64,000 bases of DNA. Origin: Amaranthus tricolor (Eukaryota; Streptophyta; Magnoliopsida; Caryophyllales; Amaranthaceae). Both the position numbers and the translations under genes were made by a program. Location: NCBI RefSeq assembly GCF_026212465.1, contig NC_080059.1, positions 25,001,292 through 25,065,291 on the forward strand, written 5' to 3'. Of the stretch, positions 26,577-39,015 are shown piece after piece. Numbering within the stretch: position 1 is the stretch's first letter; every line of letters starts with the position of its first letter. The notes beneath the pieces were generated by a model that was not told where the DNA came from, did no database searches, and saw only the letters and a program-made list of their open reading frames with translations.

Positions 26577-27433
26577 AGGGTGTCGGTTACAAGGAATTAA
26601 TTCCAAACAGTTTTGGAATACGAAGGGGCATGTTTTAAGGAGATTTAAAGCTGGTTTTTAATCTCATTTAAAGCTGCAGTTTTGGAATTCAAAGGGGCAT
26701 GTTTTTAGGAGTATTTATGGCTGAATATTAACCTTTTTTAGTGGGGGTTACTAGGCATTATTGTAGGAGTAAAATGCAATAATAAAGAAGCTTAAATGGA
26801 GGAGTAAATGGGAGTTACCAGGCAAATGAATGGGCTGTTTTGGATGTTACTTTGCACACTTGAAGGAGCCATGTGAAGAGTTTAATTGCTGGCCATTTCT
26901 TCCCTAGTTTTAATCTTTGTTTAATTAGTCTTAAGTGTGTGTAATGGAGATTAATGTGGACATTGATTAGCCACTTAATTCTCTTTTATTTTGTTGTCTT
27001 TTTATTTTCTTTTGTGAATTTATTTAGGCAAGTGAAAGGTTGTAATTATTTAATGTAAGAATGCTATATATAGCATACTTTGATGAATGAAAAACACATC
27101 CAGAAATTTGCCAAAAAACTTGTGTTTTGTTTATTGAACTTGACTTGTGTTTAGTCAATTTTAATTGTCCAAATTTGAGTGTTCCAAATTTGAAGAGTTA
27201 GAGTTTTAGTGAGAGTTCCTAAAACTAAAGCTTGTAGTTGACGATTTGGTGAGAGTTCCCTAATCTAAGCTACACCCAAACAAGTGAGTGAGTGTTCCTC
27301 CTTGTTATATCCTCAAGTTTAGGGTGAGAGTTCCCCTAACTAATCTGATCATACTAAAAAAATATACCAAAAAACGTGTGACCCCTTTAACTTATCATTT
27401 TGTAACAAGGTTTCTCGTCTTGTTTACACATCA
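26414..27433 (+). repeat. Array LTR 2
   Basis: Standard 1020-bp form. Its first 163 bases encode the tail and stop codon of gag copy 1. Confidence 0.88.
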
Positions 27434-27497
27434 TTTGGCGCGTCAGGTAGGGGGAGTTTTTCCATACACTTCCAAAGGGGTCGAATACCTACATATC

Positions 27498-28223
27498 ATG
27501 GGAGAGAATCAAGATTTGAGGGTAGCTTTGGAAGCTCTCAATCGATCCATTGCTAGTCAAGAAAGGTTGGCCGAGACTAATGCCAATCTACAAGGGAATC
27601 TTGCTGCCTTAATGGCAAGACTCTTGAACGAGCAAGATAGGAGAGATCAAGATGAAGAACCTCCACCTAGGAGGGAGGATAGGAGTCTCAAAGTAGACGT
27701 CCCTTCCTTTGATGGGTCACTTGATCCAGAGAAGTACTTGGAATGGGAGAAATCCTTGGAAAGGTACTTTGAGTACAAGGATATTCAAGAAGAAGTGCAG
27801 AAATATAAGATAGCCAAGGTGAAACTGAAGGGCTATGGTGACAGTTGGTTGCAAGGGGAACAAAGGGCACGTACCCTTAGGGGTAAAGCTCCCATATCAA
27901 CTTGGAACAAGATGAAGAAACGGATGAGAGACCGTTTCATTCCTCACAATTACAAGCAAAGCCAATATGTGAAGTGGAGTACTTTGCAACAAAATGGAGA
28001 TTCCGTGGAAGACTACATCAAAGAGTTTGATAGGCTTGCCATTGTGTGTGAAGACCAAGATGGTCAAGGTACAAGTGTCCAAGATGTCCAAGTCCAATCC
28101 AATGCAAGAGAATTAATTTTGTCCAAGTCTTATTTTGATCATAGCATGCACGGTCCAAATAAGTCATCAAATGGTTGTACTTTGCTAAGTATGACTAAGT
28201 ACTTTGTTGAAAGTATAAATTAA
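27498..28223 (+). CDS. gag: Truncated Gag-LTR fusion ORF (copy 2)
   Basis: A 241-aa frame with the same protein sequence as copy 1. It is truncated inside the capsid domain and ends within LTR 3. Confidence 0.72.
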   Translation: MGENQDLRVALEALNRSIASQERLAETNANLQGNLAALMARLLNEQDRRDQDEEPPPRREDRSLKVDVPSFDGSLDPEKYLEWEKSLERYFEYKDIQEEVQKYKIAKVKLKGYGDSWLQGEQRARTLRGKAPISTWNKMKKRMRDRFIPHNYKQSQYVKWSTLQQNGDSVEDYIKEFDRLAIVCEDQDGQGTSVQDVQVQSNARELILSKSYFDHSMHGPNKSSNGCTLLSMTKYFVESIN

Positions 28224-29080
28224 AGGGTGTCGGTTACAAGGAATTAATTCCAAACAGTTTTGGAATACGAAGGGGCATGTTTTAAGGAGATTTAAAGCTG
28301 GTTTTTAATCTCATTTAAAGCTGCAGTTTTGGAATTCAAAGGGGCATGTTTTTAGGAGTATTTATGGCTGAATATTAACCTTTTTTAGTGGGGGTTACTA
28401 GGCATTATTGTAGGAGTAAAATGCAATAATAAAGAAGCTTAAATGGAGGAGTAAATGGGAGTTACCAGGCAAATGAATGGGCTGTTTTGGATGTTACTTT
28501 GCACACTTGAAGGAGCCATGTGAAGAGTTTAATTGCTGGCCATTTCTTCCCTAGTTTTAATCTTTGTTTAATTAGTCTTAAGTGTGTGTAATGGAGATTA
28601 ATGTGGACATTGATTAGCCACTTAATTCTCTTTTATTTTGTTGTCTTTTTATTTTCTTTTGTGAATTTATTGAGGCAAGTGAAAGGTTGTAATTATTTAA
28701 TGTAAGAATGCTATATATAGCATACTTTGATGAATGAAAAACACATCCAGAAATTTGCCAAAAAACTTGTGTTTTGTTTATTGAACTTGACTTGTGTTTA
28801 GTCAATTTTAATTGTCCAAATTTGAGTGTTCCAAATTTGAAGAGTTAGAGTTTTAGTGAGAGTTCCTAAAACTAAAGCTTGTAGTTGACGATTTGGTGAG
28901 AGTTCCCTAATCTAAGCTACACCCAAACAAGTGAGTGAGTGTTCCTCCTTGTTATATCCTCAAGTTTAGGGTGAGAGTTCCCCTAACTAATCTGATCATA
29001 CTAAAAAAATATACCAAAAAACGTGTGACCCCTTTAACTTATCATTTTGTAACAAGGTTTCTCGTCTTGTTTACACATCA
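28061..29080 (+). repeat. Array LTR 3
   Basis: 1020 bp. It has a private T-to-G change at 28672 (ATTGAGGCAAG where other units have ATTTAGGCAAG). This removes a reverse-strand stop and explains a spurious minus-strand open frame found only in this unit. Confidence 0.88.
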
Positions 29081-29144
29081 TTTGGCGCGTCAGGTAGGGG
29101 GAGTTTTTCCATACACTTCCAAAGGGGTCGAATACCTACATATC

Positions 29145-29870
29145 ATGGGAGAGAATCAAGATTTGAGGGTAGCTTTGGAAGCTCTCAATCGATCCATTGC
29201 TAGTCAAGAAAGGTTGGCCGAGACTAATGCCAATCTACAAGGGAATCTTGCTGCCTTAATGGCAAGACTCTTGAACGAGCAAGATAGGAGAGATCAAGAT
29301 GAAGAACCTCCACCTAGGAGGGAGGATAGGAGTCTCAAAGTAGACGTCCCTTCCTTTGATGGGTCACTTGATCCAGAGAAGTACTTGGAATGGGAGAAAT
29401 CCTTGGAAAGGTACTTTGAGTACAAGGATATTCAAGAAGAAGTGCAGAAATATAAGATAGCCAAGGTGAAACTGAAGGGCTATGGTGACAGTTGGTTGCA
29501 AGGGGAACAAAGGGCACGTACCCTTAGGGGTAAAGCTCCCATATCAACTTGGAACAAGATGAAGAAACGGATGAGAGACCGTTTCATTCCTCACAATTAC
29601 AAGCAAAGCCAATATGTGAAGTGGAGTACTTTGCAACAAAATGGAGATTCCGTGGAAGACTACATCAAAGAGTTTGATAGGCTTGCCATTGTGTGTGAAG
29701 ACCAAGATGGTCAAGGTACAAGTGTCCAAGATGTCCAAGTCCAATCCAATGCAAGAGAATTAATTTTGTCCAAGTCTTATTTTGATCATAGCATGCACGG
29801 TCCAAATAAGTCATCAAATGGTTGTACTTTGCTAAGTATGACTAAGTACTTTGTTGAAAGTATAAATTAA
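29145..29870 (+). CDS. gag: Truncated Gag-LTR fusion ORF (copy 3)
   Basis: A 241-aa frame, identical in protein sequence to copy 1. It ends within LTR 4. Confidence 0.72.
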   Translation: MGENQDLRVALEALNRSIASQERLAETNANLQGNLAALMARLLNEQDRRDQDEEPPPRREDRSLKVDVPSFDGSLDPEKYLEWEKSLERYFEYKDIQEEVQKYKIAKVKLKGYGDSWLQGEQRARTLRGKAPISTWNKMKKRMRDRFIPHNYKQSQYVKWSTLQQNGDSVEDYIKEFDRLAIVCEDQDGQGTSVQDVQVQSNARELILSKSYFDHSMHGPNKSSNGCTLLSMTKYFVESIN

Positions 29871-30727
29871 AGGGTGTCGGTTACAAGGAATTAATTCCAA
29901 ACAGTTTTGGAATACGAAGGGGCATGTTTTAAGGAGATTTAAAGCTGGTTTTTAATCTCATTTAAAGCTGCAGTTTTGGAATTCAAAGGGGCATGTTTTT
30001 AGGAGTATTTATGGCTGAATATTAACCTTTTTTAGTGGGGGTTACTAGGCATTATTGTAGGAGTAAAATGCAATAATAAAGAAGCTTAAATGGAGGAGTA
30101 AATGGGAGTTACCAGGCAAATGAATGGGCTGTTTTGGATGTTACTTTGCACACTTGAAGGAGCCATGTGAAGAGTTTAATTGCTGGCCATTTCTTCCCTA
30201 GTTTTAATCTTTGTTTAATTAGTCTTAAGTGTGTGTAATGGAGATTAATGTGGACATTGATTAGCCACTTAATTCTCTTTTATTTTGTTGTCTTTTTATT
30301 TTCTTTTGTGAATTTATTTAGGCAAGTGAAAGGTTGTAATTATTTAATGTAAGAATGCTATATATAGCATACTTTGATGAATGAAAAACACATCCAGAAA
30401 TTTGCCAAAAAACTTGTGTTTTGTTTATTGAACTTGACTTGTGTTTAGTCAATTTTAATTGTCCAAATTTGAGTGTTCCAAATTTGAAGAGTTAGAGTTT
30501 TAGTGAGAGTTCCTAAAACTAAAGCTTGTAGTTGACGATTTGGTGAGAGTTCCCTAATCTAAGCTACACCCAAACAAGTGAGTGAGTGTTCCTCCTTGTT
30601 ATATCCTCAAGTTTAGGGTGAGAGTTCCCCTAACTAATCTGATCATACTAAAAAAATATACCAAAAAACGTGTGACCCCTTTAACTTATCATTTTGTAAC
30701 AAGGTTTCTCGTCTTGTTTACACATCA
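29708..30727 (+). repeat. Array LTR 4
   Basis: Standard 1020-bp form. I found no private change by eye. Confidence 0.88.
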
Positions 30728-30791
30728 TTTGGCGCGTCAGGTAGGGGGAGTTTTTCCATACACTTCCAAAGGGGTCGAATACCTACATATC

Positions 30792-31517
30792 ATGGGAGAG
30801 AATCAAGATTTGAGGGTAGCTTTGGAAGCTCTCAATCGATCCATTGCTAGTCAAGAAAGGTTGGCCGAGACTAATGCCAATCTACAAGGGAATCTTGCTG
30901 CCTTAATGGCAAGACTCTTGAACGAGCAAGATAGGAGAGATCAAGATGAAGAACCTCCACCTAGGAGGGAGGATAGGAGTCTCAAAGTAGACGTCCCTTC
31001 CTTTGATGGGTCACTTGATCCAGAGAAGTACTTGGAATGGGAGAAATCCTTGGAAAGGTACTTTGAGTACAAGGATATTCAAGAAGAAGTGCAGAAATAT
31101 AAGATAGCCAAGGTGAAACTGAAGGGCTATGGTGACAGTTGGTTGCAAGGGGAACAAAGGGCACGTACCCTTAGGGGTAAAGCTCCCATATCAACTTGGA
31201 ACAAGATGAAGAAACGGATGAGAGACCGTTTCATTCCTCACAATTACAAGCAAAGCCAATATGTGAAGTGGAGTACTTTGCAACAAAATGGAGATTCCGT
31301 GGAAGACTACATCAAAGAGTTTGATAGGCTTGCCATTGTGTGTGAAGACCAAGATGGTCAAGGTACAAGTGTCCAAGATGTCCAAGTCCAATCCAATGCA
31401 AGAGAATTAATTTTGTCCAAGTCTTATTTTGATCATAGCATGCACGGTCCAAATAAGTCATCAAATGGTTGTACTTTGCTAAGTATGACTAAGTACTTTG
31501 TTGAAAGTATAAATTAA
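30792..31517 (+). CDS. gag: Truncated Gag-LTR fusion ORF (copy 4)
   Basis: A 241-aa frame, identical in protein sequence to copy 1. It ends within LTR 5. Confidence 0.72.
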   Translation: MGENQDLRVALEALNRSIASQERLAETNANLQGNLAALMARLLNEQDRRDQDEEPPPRREDRSLKVDVPSFDGSLDPEKYLEWEKSLERYFEYKDIQEEVQKYKIAKVKLKGYGDSWLQGEQRARTLRGKAPISTWNKMKKRMRDRFIPHNYKQSQYVKWSTLQQNGDSVEDYIKEFDRLAIVCEDQDGQGTSVQDVQVQSNARELILSKSYFDHSMHGPNKSSNGCTLLSMTKYFVESIN

Positions 31518-32374
31518 AGGGTGTCGGTTACAAGGAATTAATTCCAAACAGTTTTGGAATACGAAGGGGCATGTTTTAAGGAGATTTAAAGCTGGTTTTT
31601 AATCTCATTTAAAGCTGCAGTTTTGGAATTCAAAGGGGCATGTTTTTAGGAGTATTTATGGCTGAATATTAACCTTTTTTAGTGGGGGTTACTAGGCATT
31701 ATTGTAGGAGTAAAATGCAATAATAAAGAAGCTTAAATGGAGGAGTAAATGGGAGTTACCAGGCAAATGAATGGGCTGTTTTGGATGTTACTTTGCACAC
31801 TTGAAGGAGCCATGTGAAGAGTTTAATTGCTGGCCATTTCTTCCCTAGTTTTAATCTTTGTTTAATTAGTCTTAAGTGTGTGTAATGGAGATTAATGTGG
31901 ACATTGATTAGCCACTTAATTCTCTTTTATTTTGTTGTCTTTTTATTTTCTTTTGTGAATTTATTTAGGCAAGTGAAAGGTTGTAATTATTTAATGTAAG
32001 AATGCTATATATAGCATACTTTGATGAATGAAAAACACATCCAGAAATTTGCCAAAAAACTTGTGTTTTGTTTATTGAACTTGACTTGTGTTTAGTCAAT
32101 TTTAATTGTCCAAATTTGAGTGTTCCAAATTTGAAGAGTTAGAGTTTTAGTGAGAGTTCCTAAAACTAAAGCTTGTAGTTGACGATTTGGTGAGAGTTCC
32201 CTAATCTAAGCTACACCCAAACAAGTGAGTGAGTGTTCCTCCTTGTTATATCCTCAAGTTTAGGGTGAGAGTTCCCCTAACTAATCTGATCATACTAAAA
32301 AAATATACCAAAAAACGTGTGACCCCTTTAACTTATCATTTTGTAACAAGGTTTCTCGTCTTGTTTACACATCA
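31355..32374 (+). repeat. Array LTR 5
   Basis: Standard 1020-bp form. Confidence 0.88.
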
Positions 32375-32438
32375 TTTGGCGCGTCAGGTAGGGGGAGTTT
32401 TTCCATACACTTCCAAAGGGGTCGAATACCTACATATC

Positions 32439-33164
32439 ATGGGAGAGAATCAAGATTTGAGGGTAGCTTTGGAAGCTCTCAATCGATCCATTGCTAGTCA
32501 AGAAAGGTTGGCCGAGACTAATGCCAATCTACAAGGGAATCTTGCTGCCTTAATGGCAAGACTCTTGAACGAGCAAGATAGGAGAGATCAAGATGAAGAA
32601 CCTCCACCTAGGAGGGAGGATAGGAGTCTCAAAGTAGACGTCCCTTCCTTTGATGGGTCACTTGATCCAGAGAAGTACTTGGAATGGGAGAAATCCTTGG
32701 AAAGGTACTTTGAGTACAAGGATATTCAAGAAGAAGTGCAGAAATATAAGATAGCCAAGGTGAAACTGAAGGGCTATGGTGACAGTTGGTTGCAAGGGGA
32801 ACAAAGGGCACGTACCCTTAGGGGTAAAGCTCCCATATCAACTTGGAACAAGATGAAGAAACGGATGAGAGACCGTTTCATTCCTCACAATTACAAGCAA
32901 AGCCAATATGTGAAGTGGAGTACTTTGCAACAAAATGGAGATTCCGTGGAAGACTACATCAAAGAGTTTGATAGGCTTGCCATTGTGTGTGAAGACCAAG
33001 ATGGTCAAGGTACAAGTGTCCAAGATGTCCAAGTCCAATCCAATGCAAGAGAATTAATTTTGTCCAAGTCTTATTTTGATCATAGCATGCACGGTCCAAA
33101 TAAGTCATCAAATGGTTGTACTTTGCTAAGTATGACTAAGTACTTTGTTGAAAGTATAAATTAA
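32439..33164 (+). CDS. gag: Truncated Gag-LTR fusion ORF (copy 5)
   Basis: A 241-aa frame, identical in protein sequence to copy 1. It ends within LTR 6. Confidence 0.72.
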   Translation: MGENQDLRVALEALNRSIASQERLAETNANLQGNLAALMARLLNEQDRRDQDEEPPPRREDRSLKVDVPSFDGSLDPEKYLEWEKSLERYFEYKDIQEEVQKYKIAKVKLKGYGDSWLQGEQRARTLRGKAPISTWNKMKKRMRDRFIPHNYKQSQYVKWSTLQQNGDSVEDYIKEFDRLAIVCEDQDGQGTSVQDVQVQSNARELILSKSYFDHSMHGPNKSSNGCTLLSMTKYFVESIN

Positions 33165-34021
33165 AGGGTGTCGGTTACAAGGAATTAATTCCAAACAGTT
33201 TTGGAATACGAAGGGGCATGTTTTAAGGAGATTTAAAGCTGGTTTTTAATCTCATTTAAAGCTGCAGTTTTGGAATTCAAAGGGGCATGTTTTTAGGAGT
33301 ATTTATTGCTGAATATTAACCTTTTTTAGTGGGGGTTACTAGGCATTATTGTAGGAGTAAAATGCAATAATAAAGAAGCTTAAATGGAGGAGTAAATGGG
33401 AGTTACCAAGCAAATGAATGGGCTGTTTTGGATGTTACTTTGCACACTTGAAGGAGCCATGTGAAGAGTTTAATTGCTGGCCATTTCTTCCCTAGTTTTA
33501 ATCTTTGTTTAATTAGTCTTAAGTGTGTGTAATGGAGATTAATGTGGACATTGATTAGCCACTTAATTCTCTTTTATTTTGTTGTCTTTTTATTTTCTTT
33601 TGTGAATTTATTTAGGCAAGTGAAAGGTTGTAATTATTTAATGTAAGAATGCTATATATAGCATACTTTGATGAATGAAAAACACATCCAGAAATTTGCC
33701 AAAAAACTTGTGTTTTGTTTATTGAACTTGACTTGTGTTTAGTCAATTTTAATTGTCCAAATTTGAGTGTTCCAAATTTGAAGAGTTAGAGTTTTAGTGA
33801 GAGTTCCTAAAACTAAAGCTTGTAGTTGACGATTTGGTGAGAGTTCCCTAATCTAAGCTACACCCAAACAAGTGAGTGAGTGTTCCTCCTTGTTATATCC
33901 TCAAGTTTAGGGTGAGAGTTCCCCTAACTAATCTGATCATACTAAAAAAATATACCAAAAAACGTGTGACCCCTTTAACTTATCATTTTGTAACAAGGTT
34001 TCTCGTCTTGTTTACACATCA
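33002..34021 (+). repeat. Array LTR 6 (T type)
   Basis: 1020 bp, carrying two linked changes: G to T at 33307 (TTTATTGCTG for TTTATGGCTG) and G to A at 33409 (ACCAAGCAA for ACCAGGCAA). The same pair marks LTRs 8, 11, 13 and 15. Confidence 0.88.
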
Positions 34022-34085
34022 TTTGGCGCGTCAGGTAGGGGGAGTTTTTCCATACACTTCCAAAGGGGTCGAATACCTACATATC

Positions 34086-34811
34086 ATGGGAGAGAATCAA
34101 GATTTGAGGGTAGCTTTGGAAGCTCTCAATCGATCCATTGCTAGTCAAGAAAGGTTGGCCGAGACTAATGCCAATCTACAAGGGAATCTTGCTGCCTTAA
34201 TGGCAAGACTCTTGAACGAGCAAGATAGGAGAGATCAAGATGAAGAACCTCCACCTAGGAGGGAGGATAGGAGTCTCAAAGTAGACGTCCCTTCCTTTGA
34301 TGGGTCACTTGATCCAGAGAAGTACTTGGAATGGGAGAAATCCTTGGAAAGGTACTTTGAGTACAAGGATATTCAAGAAGAAGTGCAGAAATATAAGATA
34401 GCCAAGGTGAAACTGAAGGGCTATGGTGACAGTTGGTTGCAAGGGGAACAAAGGGCACGTACCCTTAGGGGTAAAGCTCCCATATCAACTTGGAACAAGA
34501 TGAAGAAACGGATGAGAGACCGTTTCATTCCTCACAATTACAAGCAAAGCCAATATGTGAAGTGGAGTACTTTGCAACAAAATGGAGATTCCGTGGAAGA
34601 CTACATCAAAGAGTTTGATAGGCTTGCCATTGTGTGTGAAGACCAAGATGGTCAAGGTACAAGTGTCCAAGATGTCCAAGTCCAATCCAATGCAAGAGAA
34701 TTAATTTTGTCCAAGTCTTATTTTGATCATAGCATGCACGGTCCAAATAAGTCATCAAATGGTTGTACTTTGCTAAGTATGACTAAGTACTTTGTTGAAA
34801 GTATAAATTAA
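34086..34811 (+). CDS. gag: Truncated Gag-LTR fusion ORF (copy 6)
   Basis: A 241-aa frame, identical in protein sequence to copy 1. It ends within LTR 7. Confidence 0.72.
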   Translation: MGENQDLRVALEALNRSIASQERLAETNANLQGNLAALMARLLNEQDRRDQDEEPPPRREDRSLKVDVPSFDGSLDPEKYLEWEKSLERYFEYKDIQEEVQKYKIAKVKLKGYGDSWLQGEQRARTLRGKAPISTWNKMKKRMRDRFIPHNYKQSQYVKWSTLQQNGDSVEDYIKEFDRLAIVCEDQDGQGTSVQDVQVQSNARELILSKSYFDHSMHGPNKSSNGCTLLSMTKYFVESIN

Positions 34812-35657
34812 AGGGTGTCGGTTACAAGGAATTAATTCCAAACAGTTTTGGAATACGAAGGGGCATGTTTTAAGGAGATTTAAAGCTGGTTTTTAATCTC
34901 ATTTAAAGCTGCAGTTTTGGAATTCAAAGGGGCATGTTTTTAGGAGTATTTATGGCTGAATATTAACCTTTTTTAGTGGGGGTTACTAGGCATTATTGTA
35001 GGAGTAAAATGCAATAATAAAGAAGCTTAAATGGAGGAGTAAATGGGAGTTACCAGGCAAATGAATGGGCTGTTTTGGATGTTACTTTGCACACTTGAAG
35101 GAGCCATGTGAAGAGTTTAATTGCTGGCCATTTCTTCCCTAGTTTTAATCTTTGTTTAATTAGTCTTAAGTGTGTGTAATGGAGATTAATGTGGACATTG
35201 ATTAGCCACTTAATTCTCTTTTATTTTGTTGTCTTTTTATTTTCTTTTGTGAATTTATTTAGGCAAGTGAAAGGTTGTAATTATTTAATGTAAGAATGCT
35301 ATATATAGCATACTTTGATGAATGAAAAACACATCCAGAAATTTGCCAAAAAACTTGTGTTTTGTTTATTGAACTTGACTTGTGTTTAGTCAATTTTAAT
35401 TGTCCAAATTTGAGTGTTCCAAATTTGAAGAGTTAGAGTTTTAGTGAGAGTTCCTAAAACTAAAGCTTGTAGTTGACGATTTGGTGAGAGTTCCTACACC
35501 CAAACAAGTGAGTGAGTGTTCCTCCTTGTTATATCCTCAAGTTTAGGGTGAGAGTTCCCCTAACTAATCTGATCATACTAAAAAAATATACCAAAAAACG
35601 TGTGACCCCTTTAACTTATCATTTTGTAACAAGGTTTCTCGTCTTGTTTACACATCA
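34649..35657 (+). repeat. Array LTR 7 (D type, 11-bp deletion)
   Basis: 1009 bp. The 11 bases CTAATCTAAGC are missing at about 35494, just after the second GTGAGAGTTCC repeat. It lacks the T-type changes. The same deletion marks LTRs 12, 14 and 16. Confidence 0.88.
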
Positions 35658-35721
35658 TTTGGCGCGTCAGGTAGGGGGAGTTTTTCCATACACTTCCAAA
35701 GGGGTCGAATACCTACATATC

Positions 35722-36447
35722 ATGGGAGAGAATCAAGATTTGAGGGTAGCTTTGGAAGCTCTCAATCGATCCATTGCTAGTCAAGAAAGGTTGGCCGAGA
35801 CTAATGCCAATCTACAAGGGAATCTTGCTGCCTTAATGGCAAGACTCTTGAACGAGCAAGATAGGAGAGATCAAGATGAAGAACCTCCACCTAGGAGGGA
35901 GGATAGGAGTCTCAAAGTAGACGTCCCTTCCTTTGATGGGTCACTTGATCCAGAGAAGTACTTGGAATGGGAGAAATCCTTGGAAAGGTACTTTGAGTAC
36001 AAGGATATTCAAGAAGAAGTGCAGAAATATAAGATAGCCAAGGTGAAACTGAAGGGCTATGGTGACAGTTGGTTGCAAGGGGAACAAAGGGCACGTACCC
36101 TTAGGGGTAAAGCTCCCATATCAACTTGGAACAAGATGAAGAAACGGATGAGAGACCGTTTCATTCCTCACAATTACAAGCAAAGCCAATATGTGAAGTG
36201 GAGTACTTTGCAACAAAATGGAGATTCCGTGGAAGACTACATCAAAGAGTTTGATAGGCTTGCCATTGTGTGTGAAGACCAAGATGGTCAAGGTACAAGT
36301 GTCCAAGATGTCCAAGTCCAATCCAATGCAAGAGAATTAATTTTGTCCAAGTCTTATTTTGATCATAGCATGCACGGTCCAAATAAGTCATCAAATGGTT
36401 GTACTTTGCTAAGTATGACTAAGTACTTTGTTGAAAGTATAAATTAA
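35722..36447 (+). CDS. gag: Truncated Gag-LTR fusion ORF (copy 7)
   Basis: A 241-aa frame, identical in protein sequence to copy 1. The LTR deletion lies upstream of the ATG and does not affect it. It ends within LTR 8. Confidence 0.72.
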   Translation: MGENQDLRVALEALNRSIASQERLAETNANLQGNLAALMARLLNEQDRRDQDEEPPPRREDRSLKVDVPSFDGSLDPEKYLEWEKSLERYFEYKDIQEEVQKYKIAKVKLKGYGDSWLQGEQRARTLRGKAPISTWNKMKKRMRDRFIPHNYKQSQYVKWSTLQQNGDSVEDYIKEFDRLAIVCEDQDGQGTSVQDVQVQSNARELILSKSYFDHSMHGPNKSSNGCTLLSMTKYFVESIN

Positions 36448-37304
36448 AGGGTGTCGGTTACAAGGAATTAATTCCAAACAGTTTTGGAATACGAAGGGGC
36501 ATGTTTTAAGGAGATTTAAAGCTGGTTTTTAATCTCATTTAAAGCTGCAGTTTTGGAATTCAAAGGGGCATGTTTTTAGGAGTATTTATTGCTGAATATT
36601 AACCTTTTTTAGTGGGGGTTACTAGGCATTATTGTAGGAGTAAAATGCAATAATAAAGAAGCTTAAATGGAGGAGTAAATGGGAGTTACCAAGCAAATGA
36701 ATGGGCTGTTTTGGATGTTACTTTGCACACTTGAAGGAGCCATGTGAAGAGTTTAATTGCTGGCCATTTCTTCCCTAGTTTTAATCTTTGTTTAATTAGT
36801 CTTAAGTGTGTGTAATGGAGATTAATGTGGACATTGATTAGCCACTTAATTCTCTTTTATTTTGTTGTCTTTTTATTTTCTTTTGTGAATTTATTTAGGC
36901 AAGTGAAAGGTTGTAATTATTTAATGTAAGAATGCTATATATAGCATACTTTGATGAATGAAAAACACATCCAGAAATTTGCCAAAAAACTTGTGTTTTG
37001 TTTATTGAACTTGACTTGTGTTTAGTCAATTTTAATTGTCCAAATTTGAGTGTTCCAAATTTGAAGAGTTAGAGTTTTAGTGAGAGTTCCTAAAACTAAA
37101 GCTTGTAGTTGACGATTTGGTGAGAGTTCCCTAATCTAAGCTACACCCAAACAAGTGAGTGAGTGTTCCTCCTTGTTATATCCTCAAGTTTAGGGTGAGA
37201 GTTCCCCTAACTAATCTGATCATACTAAAAAAATATACCAAAAAACGTGTGACCCCTTTAACTTATCATTTTGTAACAAGGTTTCTCGTCTTGTTTACAC
37301 ATCA
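36285..37304 (+). repeat. Array LTR 8 (T type)
   Basis: 1020 bp with both linked T-type changes (TTTATTGCTG and ACCAAGCAA). Confidence 0.88.
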
Positions 37305-37368
37305 TTTGGCGCGTCAGGTAGGGGGAGTTTTTCCATACACTTCCAAAGGGGTCGAATACCTACATATC

Positions 37369-38094
37369 ATGGGAGAGAATCAAGATTTGAGGGTAGCTTT
37401 GGAAGCTCTCAATCGATCCATTGCTAGTCAAGAAAGGTTGGCCGAGACTAATGCCAATCTACAAGGGAATCTTGCTGCCTTAATGGCAAGACTCTTGAAC
37501 GAGCAAGATAGGAGAGATCAAGATGAAGAACCTCCACCTAGGAGGGAGGATAGGAGTCTCAAAGTAGACGTCCCTTCCTTTGATGGGTCACTTGATCCAG
37601 AGAAGTACTTGGAATGGGAGAAATCCTTGGAAAGGTACTTTGAGTACAAGGATATTCAAGAAGAAGTGCAGAAATATAAGATAGCCAAGGTGAAACTGAA
37701 GGGCTATGGTGACAGTTGGTTGCAAGGGGAACAAAGGGCACGTACCCTTAGGGGTAAAGCTCCCATATCAACTTGGAACAAGATGAAGAAACGGATGAGA
37801 GACCGTTTCATTCCTCACAATTACAAGCAAAGCCAATATGTGAAGTGGAGTACTTTGCAACAAAATGGAGATTCCGTGGAAGACTACATCAAAGAGTTTG
37901 ATAGGCTTGCCATTGTGTGTGAAGACCAAGATGGTCAAGGTACAAGTGTCCAAGATGTCCAAGTCCAATCCAATGCAAGAGAATTAATTTTGTCCAAGTC
38001 TTATTTTGATCATAGCATGCACGGTCCAAATAAGTCATCAAATGGTTGTACTTTGCTAAGTATGACTAAGTACTTTGTTGAAAGTATAAATTAA
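37369..38094 (+). CDS. gag: Truncated Gag-LTR fusion ORF (copy 8)
   Basis: A 241-aa frame, identical in protein sequence to copy 1. It ends within LTR 9. Confidence 0.72.
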   Translation: MGENQDLRVALEALNRSIASQERLAETNANLQGNLAALMARLLNEQDRRDQDEEPPPRREDRSLKVDVPSFDGSLDPEKYLEWEKSLERYFEYKDIQEEVQKYKIAKVKLKGYGDSWLQGEQRARTLRGKAPISTWNKMKKRMRDRFIPHNYKQSQYVKWSTLQQNGDSVEDYIKEFDRLAIVCEDQDGQGTSVQDVQVQSNARELILSKSYFDHSMHGPNKSSNGCTLLSMTKYFVESIN

Positions 38095-38951
38095 AGGGTG
38101 TCGGTTACAAGGAATTAATTCCAAACAGTTTTGGAATACGAAGGGGCATGTTTTAAGGAGATTTAAAGCTGGTTTTTAATCTCATTTAAAGCTGCAGTTT
38201 TGGAATTCAAAGGGGCATGTTTTTAGGAGTATTTATGGCTGAATATTAACCTTTTTTAGTGGGGGTTACTAGGCATTATTGTAGGAGTAAAATGCAATAA
38301 TAAAGAAGCTTAAATGGAGGAGTAAATGGGAGTTACCAGGCAAATGAATGGGCTGTTTTGGATGTTACTTTGCACACTTGAAGGAGCCATGTGAAGAGTT
38401 TAATTGCTGGCCATTTCTTCCCTAGTTTTAATCTTTGTTTAATTAGTCTTAAGTGTGTGTAATGGAGATTAATGTGGACATTGATTAGCCACTTAATTCT
38501 CTTTTATTTTGTTGTCTTTTTATTTTCTTTTGTGAATTTATTTAGGCAAGTGAAAGGTTGTAATTATTTAATGTAAGAATGCTATATATAGCATACTTTG
38601 ATGAATGAAAAACACATCCAGAAATTTGCCAAAAAACTTGTGTTTTGTTTATTGAACTTGACTTGTGTTTAGTCAATTTTAATTGTCCAAATTTGAGTGT
38701 TCCAAATTTGAAGAGTTAGAGTTTTAGTGAGAGTTCCTAAAACTAAAGCTTGTAGTTGACGATTTGGTGAGAGTTCCCTAATCTAAGCTACACCCAAACA
38801 AGTGAGTGAGTGTTCCTCCTTGTTATATCCTCAAGTTTAGGGTGAGAGTTCCCCTAACTAATCTGATCATACTAAAAAAATATACCAAAAAACGTGTGAC
38901 CCCTTTAACTTATCATTTTGTAACAAGGTTTCTCGTCTTGTTTACACATCA
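37932..38951 (+). repeat. Array LTR 9
   Basis: Standard 1020-bp form. Confidence 0.88.
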
Positions 38952-39015
38952 TTTGGCGCGTCAGGTAGGGGGAGTTTTTCCATACACTTCCAAAGGGGTC
39001 GAATACCTACATATC

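Noticed and set aside
28614..28805. A minus-strand 63-aa frame present in only one array unit.
   Set aside because: It exists because of the single T-to-G change at 28672 in LTR 3, which removes a stop codon. There is no start context or homology to support it.
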